Below are positions 14,572 to 16,262 of a DNA stretch of 16,262 nt, piece after piece. The stretch's first letter is position 1, and each line of letters starts with the position of its first letter. The notes beneath the pieces were generated by a model. It ran no database searches. It saw only the letters and a list, made by a program, of their open reading frames with translations, and was not told the DNA's origin. This DNA comes from Clostridia bacterium. GTDB taxonomy: Bacteria; Bacillota; Clostridia; Christensenellales; Aristaeellaceae. The DNA is taken from contig JAFUWR010000012.1 of NCBI GenBank assembly GCA_017471125.1, positions 1 through 16,262 on the forward strand, given 5' to 3'. A program made the translations under genes and the position numbers.

Positions 14572-15627
14572 TCAGCGCTTGTGCGCCCGGGCGATGAACT
14601 GGGCGATGCGGTCGCGATTCTCGCACACCTCGATGGTGACGTTGAAATCGCGGGACTCGCCGGGCTCCAGGTAGGTCAGGAGCCCCTGGGTGCGGCTCTC
14701 GGAACGGTTGACGACGCTGGACGTGGTGGGCTCCAGTCCCAGCGCGTACTCGCCGGCACGCATGCACTTCCACTCGCACAGCAGCGGGAACACGGCCTTG
14801 TCGTAGCGCACCATGGCGGCCAATCCCAGCTTCTCGTTGTGCAGCATGGCGAACGCCTCGCCCTCGGCGGCGTGCCCGGTGTGGAAGTAGCACTGCTCGT
14901 CGCGGCCCACGCCGGGGGCCTCCATCACGTCGTAGTTGTGCATGCCCTCCTGGGCGAAGTCCGTGCGAGCCTCGATCTCGGACGTGGAGAAGTACGCCTT
15001 CGCGCCGTCGTCCAGCATCGGGTAGCCGAAGTTGATGTGGTAGACCAGCATCAGCGGGGACGTGGCGAAGCCCTGGTTCTCCACGGTGTCGCGGATGTGC
15101 AGCTCGTTGCGCTCGGTGTCCAGCGTCAGCCTGCGCTTCATGACCATGTTGGGGCCGAACACCTCGGCCTCGCGGATCTCGCCCGCCACGCGCAGCACCT
15201 TGTCGTCGCCCTCGTACTCCTCCCAGGCGGAGACGCCCGCGGCGGGGAGGTTGTCGAAGGGGCCGTGCAGGCCCAGTTGCTTGCCCTCGTCCTCGCCGGC
15301 TGCGCCCGCGTAGGTGAGGCCGCAGGTGGTCAGCATGCCGGCGTAGAACTGCTTGAGGAAGCCGCTCGCGCCGTCCTCCACGTACAGGTGCGGCGAGCGC
15401 ACGCCCACCTTGTTCAGCAAGCCGATGTTCGTGCCCTTGTAGGACAGGTAGGGGATGTCCAGCCCGCGGTCGGGCAGCACCGTCAGCTCGATGCCCTTGC
15501 CGTTCTTGAGTTGCAGCACACGCACGCCCCGGGCGGGGCCGTCGTTGTAGGTGAAGTCCCGTATGCCGCACAGCGCCGACGGGTCGCCGCACCACTTGCG
15601 GAGTTCAAATTCCTGTGACTTCTTCAT
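14572..15627 (-). CDS. DUF4432 / aldose 1-epimerase-fold protein
   Basis: A cytoplasmic protein of 351 residues with the galactose-mutarotase-like beta-sandwich pattern of DUF4432: LPDRGLDIPYLSYKG (51-65), FYAGMLTTCGL (94-104), LHGPFDNLPA (120-129, with H121), LMLVYHINFGYP, FHTGHA, and ALGLEPTTSSV near the C-terminus. Members are assumed to bind or epimerise sugars, but the substrate is not defined by sequence. GGAGG (15639-15635) lies 7 bp before ATG 15627, so I reject the longer frame from TTG 15651. It is the first gene of a two-gene operon with DUF3783 and diverges from the M18 aminopeptidase gene. Confidence 0.87.
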   Translation of the reverse strand: MKKSQEFELRKWCGDPSALCGIRDFTYNDGPARGVRVLQLKNGKGIELTVLPDRGLDIPYLSYKGTNIGLLNKVGVRSPHLYVEDGASGFLKQFYAGMLTTCGLTYAGAAGEDEGKQLGLHGPFDNLPAAGVSAWEEYEGDDKVLRVAGEIREAEVFGPNMVMKRRLTLDTERNELHIRDTVENQGFATSPLMLVYHINFGYPMLDDGAKAYFSTSEIEARTDFAQEGMHNYDVMEAPGVGRDEQCYFHTGHAAEGEAFAMLHNEKLGLAAMVRYDKAVFPLLCEWKCMRAGEYALGLEPTTSSVVNRSESRTQGLLTYLEPGESRDFNVTIEVCENRDRIAQFIARAHKR

Positions 15628-15656
15628 GGAAGCACCTCCATTTCTTAACAATACCT

Positions 15657-15685
15657 ATTATCGCACCAATGGGCGCGTTTGTCAA
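15657..15685 (-). promoter_or_regulatory. Promoter of the DUF4432-DUF3783 operon
   Basis: On the minus strand TTGACA (15685-15680), 17 bp, then GATAAT (15662-15657). The -35 is perfect and the -10 matches 5/6. Transcription would start near 15650, about 23 bases before ATG 15627. Confidence 0.75.
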
Positions 15686-15706
15686 TCGGATTTATCACAA
15701 ACCGCC

Positions 15707-15735
15707 TTGCGATGTGTAATAAAATAGCTTATCAT
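15707..15735 (+). promoter_or_regulatory. Possible promoter of the M18 aminopeptidase gene
   Basis: TTGCGA (15707-15712), 17 bp, then TATCAT (15730-15735, the same -10 as before the Big_2 gene). The -35 matches only 4/6, and the predicted start near 15742 leaves a leader of about 16 bases, so this is tentative. Confidence 0.4.
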
Positions 15736-15757
15736 GGTCGGTGAAGGAGTGATACGC

Positions 15758-16262
15758 ATGGAACCGATCTTCGGGCTCATGGATTTTATCAAGAATTCGC
15801 CGACGGCCTTCCACGCGGTCGAAAGCATCGCGGCGATGCTCGACGGCGCGGGCTTTACGGCGCTCAACGAATGTGAAGCGTGGCGATTGAAGCCCGGCGG
15901 GCGCTACTACGTCACCCGCAACCGCTCGTCCGTCATGGCGTTCAAGCTGCCGGACGAGGGTCTTTCGCACTTCCAGATCGTCGCGAGCCACGCCGATTCT
16001 CCGGCGTTCAAGCTCAAGCCCGTCGCCAAACACGACGCCCAGGGCTACGCGCTTTTGAACGTGGAGAAGTACGGCGGCATGATCATGTCCACCTGGTTCG
16101 ACCGGCCCCTGTCCGTCGCGGGGCGCGTGGCGGTCAGGACCGGCGCGGGCGTGGAGGCGCGGCTCGTCTATATAGACCGGGACCTGGCGCTCATCCCCAA
16201 CCTGCCCATCCACTTCAACCGAAGCGTCAACGACGGCGTGAAGCTGGACCCGCAGACGGACA
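15758..16262 (+). CDS. M18 family aminopeptidase, 3'-truncated
   Basis: The first 168 residues of a zinc metallopeptidase of the aspartyl aminopeptidase type (ApeA/LAP4-like, normally about 430 residues). Visible hallmarks are IKNSPTAFHAV (11-21), VASHADSPAFKLKP (75-88, where H78 and D80 fit the first zinc-ligand motif), EKYGGMIMSTWFDRPLSVAGRV (103-124) and LIPNLPIHFNR (145-155). M18 enzymes remove N-terminal residues, often acidic ones, from peptides in the cytoplasm. AAGGAG (15744-15749) lies 8 bp before ATG 15758, giving a firm start. The frame stays open to the window edge with no sign of disruption. The remaining metal ligands are off-window. Confidence 0.95.
   Translation, partial: MEPIFGLMDFIKNSPTAFHAVESIAAMLDGAGFTALNECEAWRLKPGGRYYVTRNRSSVMAFKLPDEGLSHFQIVASHADSPAFKLKPVAKHDAQGYALLNVEKYGGMIMSTWFDRPLSVAGRVAVRTGAGVEARLVYIDRDLALIPNLPIHFNRSVNDGVKLDPQTD

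Overview
The window is a stretch of bacterial chromosome with GC-rich, mostly G/C-ending codons and AT-rich intergenic gaps. The gene order polyprenyl synthetase - dxs - tlyA - nadK - argR - recN is the conserved Bacillota arrangement (compare ispA-dxs-yqxC-ahrC-recN in Bacillus subtilis; nadK is inserted in many Clostridia). Sigma-A type promoters with 17-bp spacers, TTG/GTG starts beside good Shine-Dalgarno sites, and families such as DUF3783, DUF4432, multi-Big_2 NlpC/P60 proteins and a 7TM-PAS-GGDEF-EAL protein point to a GC-rich member of the Clostridia. That placement is inference; no marker rRNA is present.

Layout. (1) Positions 1-6562, plus strand: the 3' part of an isoprenyl diphosphate synthase gene, dxs and tlyA in one tight operon ending in a probable terminator; then a 139-bp gap with a large palindrome, followed by nadK, argR and recN. 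These supply isoprenoid precursors, an rRNA methyltransferase, NADP synthesis, an ArgR-type regulator and recombinational repair. (2) 6599-8067: uridine kinase (minus) and an orphan CbiC/CobH-like protein (plus) are divergently transcribed from a 242-bp region with one good promoter each and a cluster of CGAAA repeats between them. (3) 8124-10926, minus strand: mscL with a C-terminal zinc ribbon, lying downstream of a membrane-bound cyclic-di-GMP protein with an intact EAL domain and a degenerate GGDEF domain. (4) 11176-14148, plus strand: a secreted 990-residue protein with eight Big_2 Ig-like modules and a C-terminal NlpC/P60-type cysteine peptidase domain. (5) 14199-15627, minus strand: a DUF4432 (aldose-epimerase fold) gene followed one base later by a DUF3783 gene. 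(6) 15758 to the edge, plus strand: the first part of an M18 aminopeptidase.

Convergent gene pairs (recN/udk, the CbiC-like gene/mscL, the Big_2 protein/DUF3783) are separated by single hairpins that can serve both strands. No gene-free stretch exceeds 300 bases; the longest are 10927-11175 and 7214-7455, both divergent promoter regions. I saw no rRNA, tRNA, CRISPR array, insertion sequence or prophage gene. The least ordinary items are the CbiC/CobH-like protein that lacks the catalytic histidine and stands alone, the ArgR with an altered arginine pocket, and the unexplained palindrome upstream of nadK.
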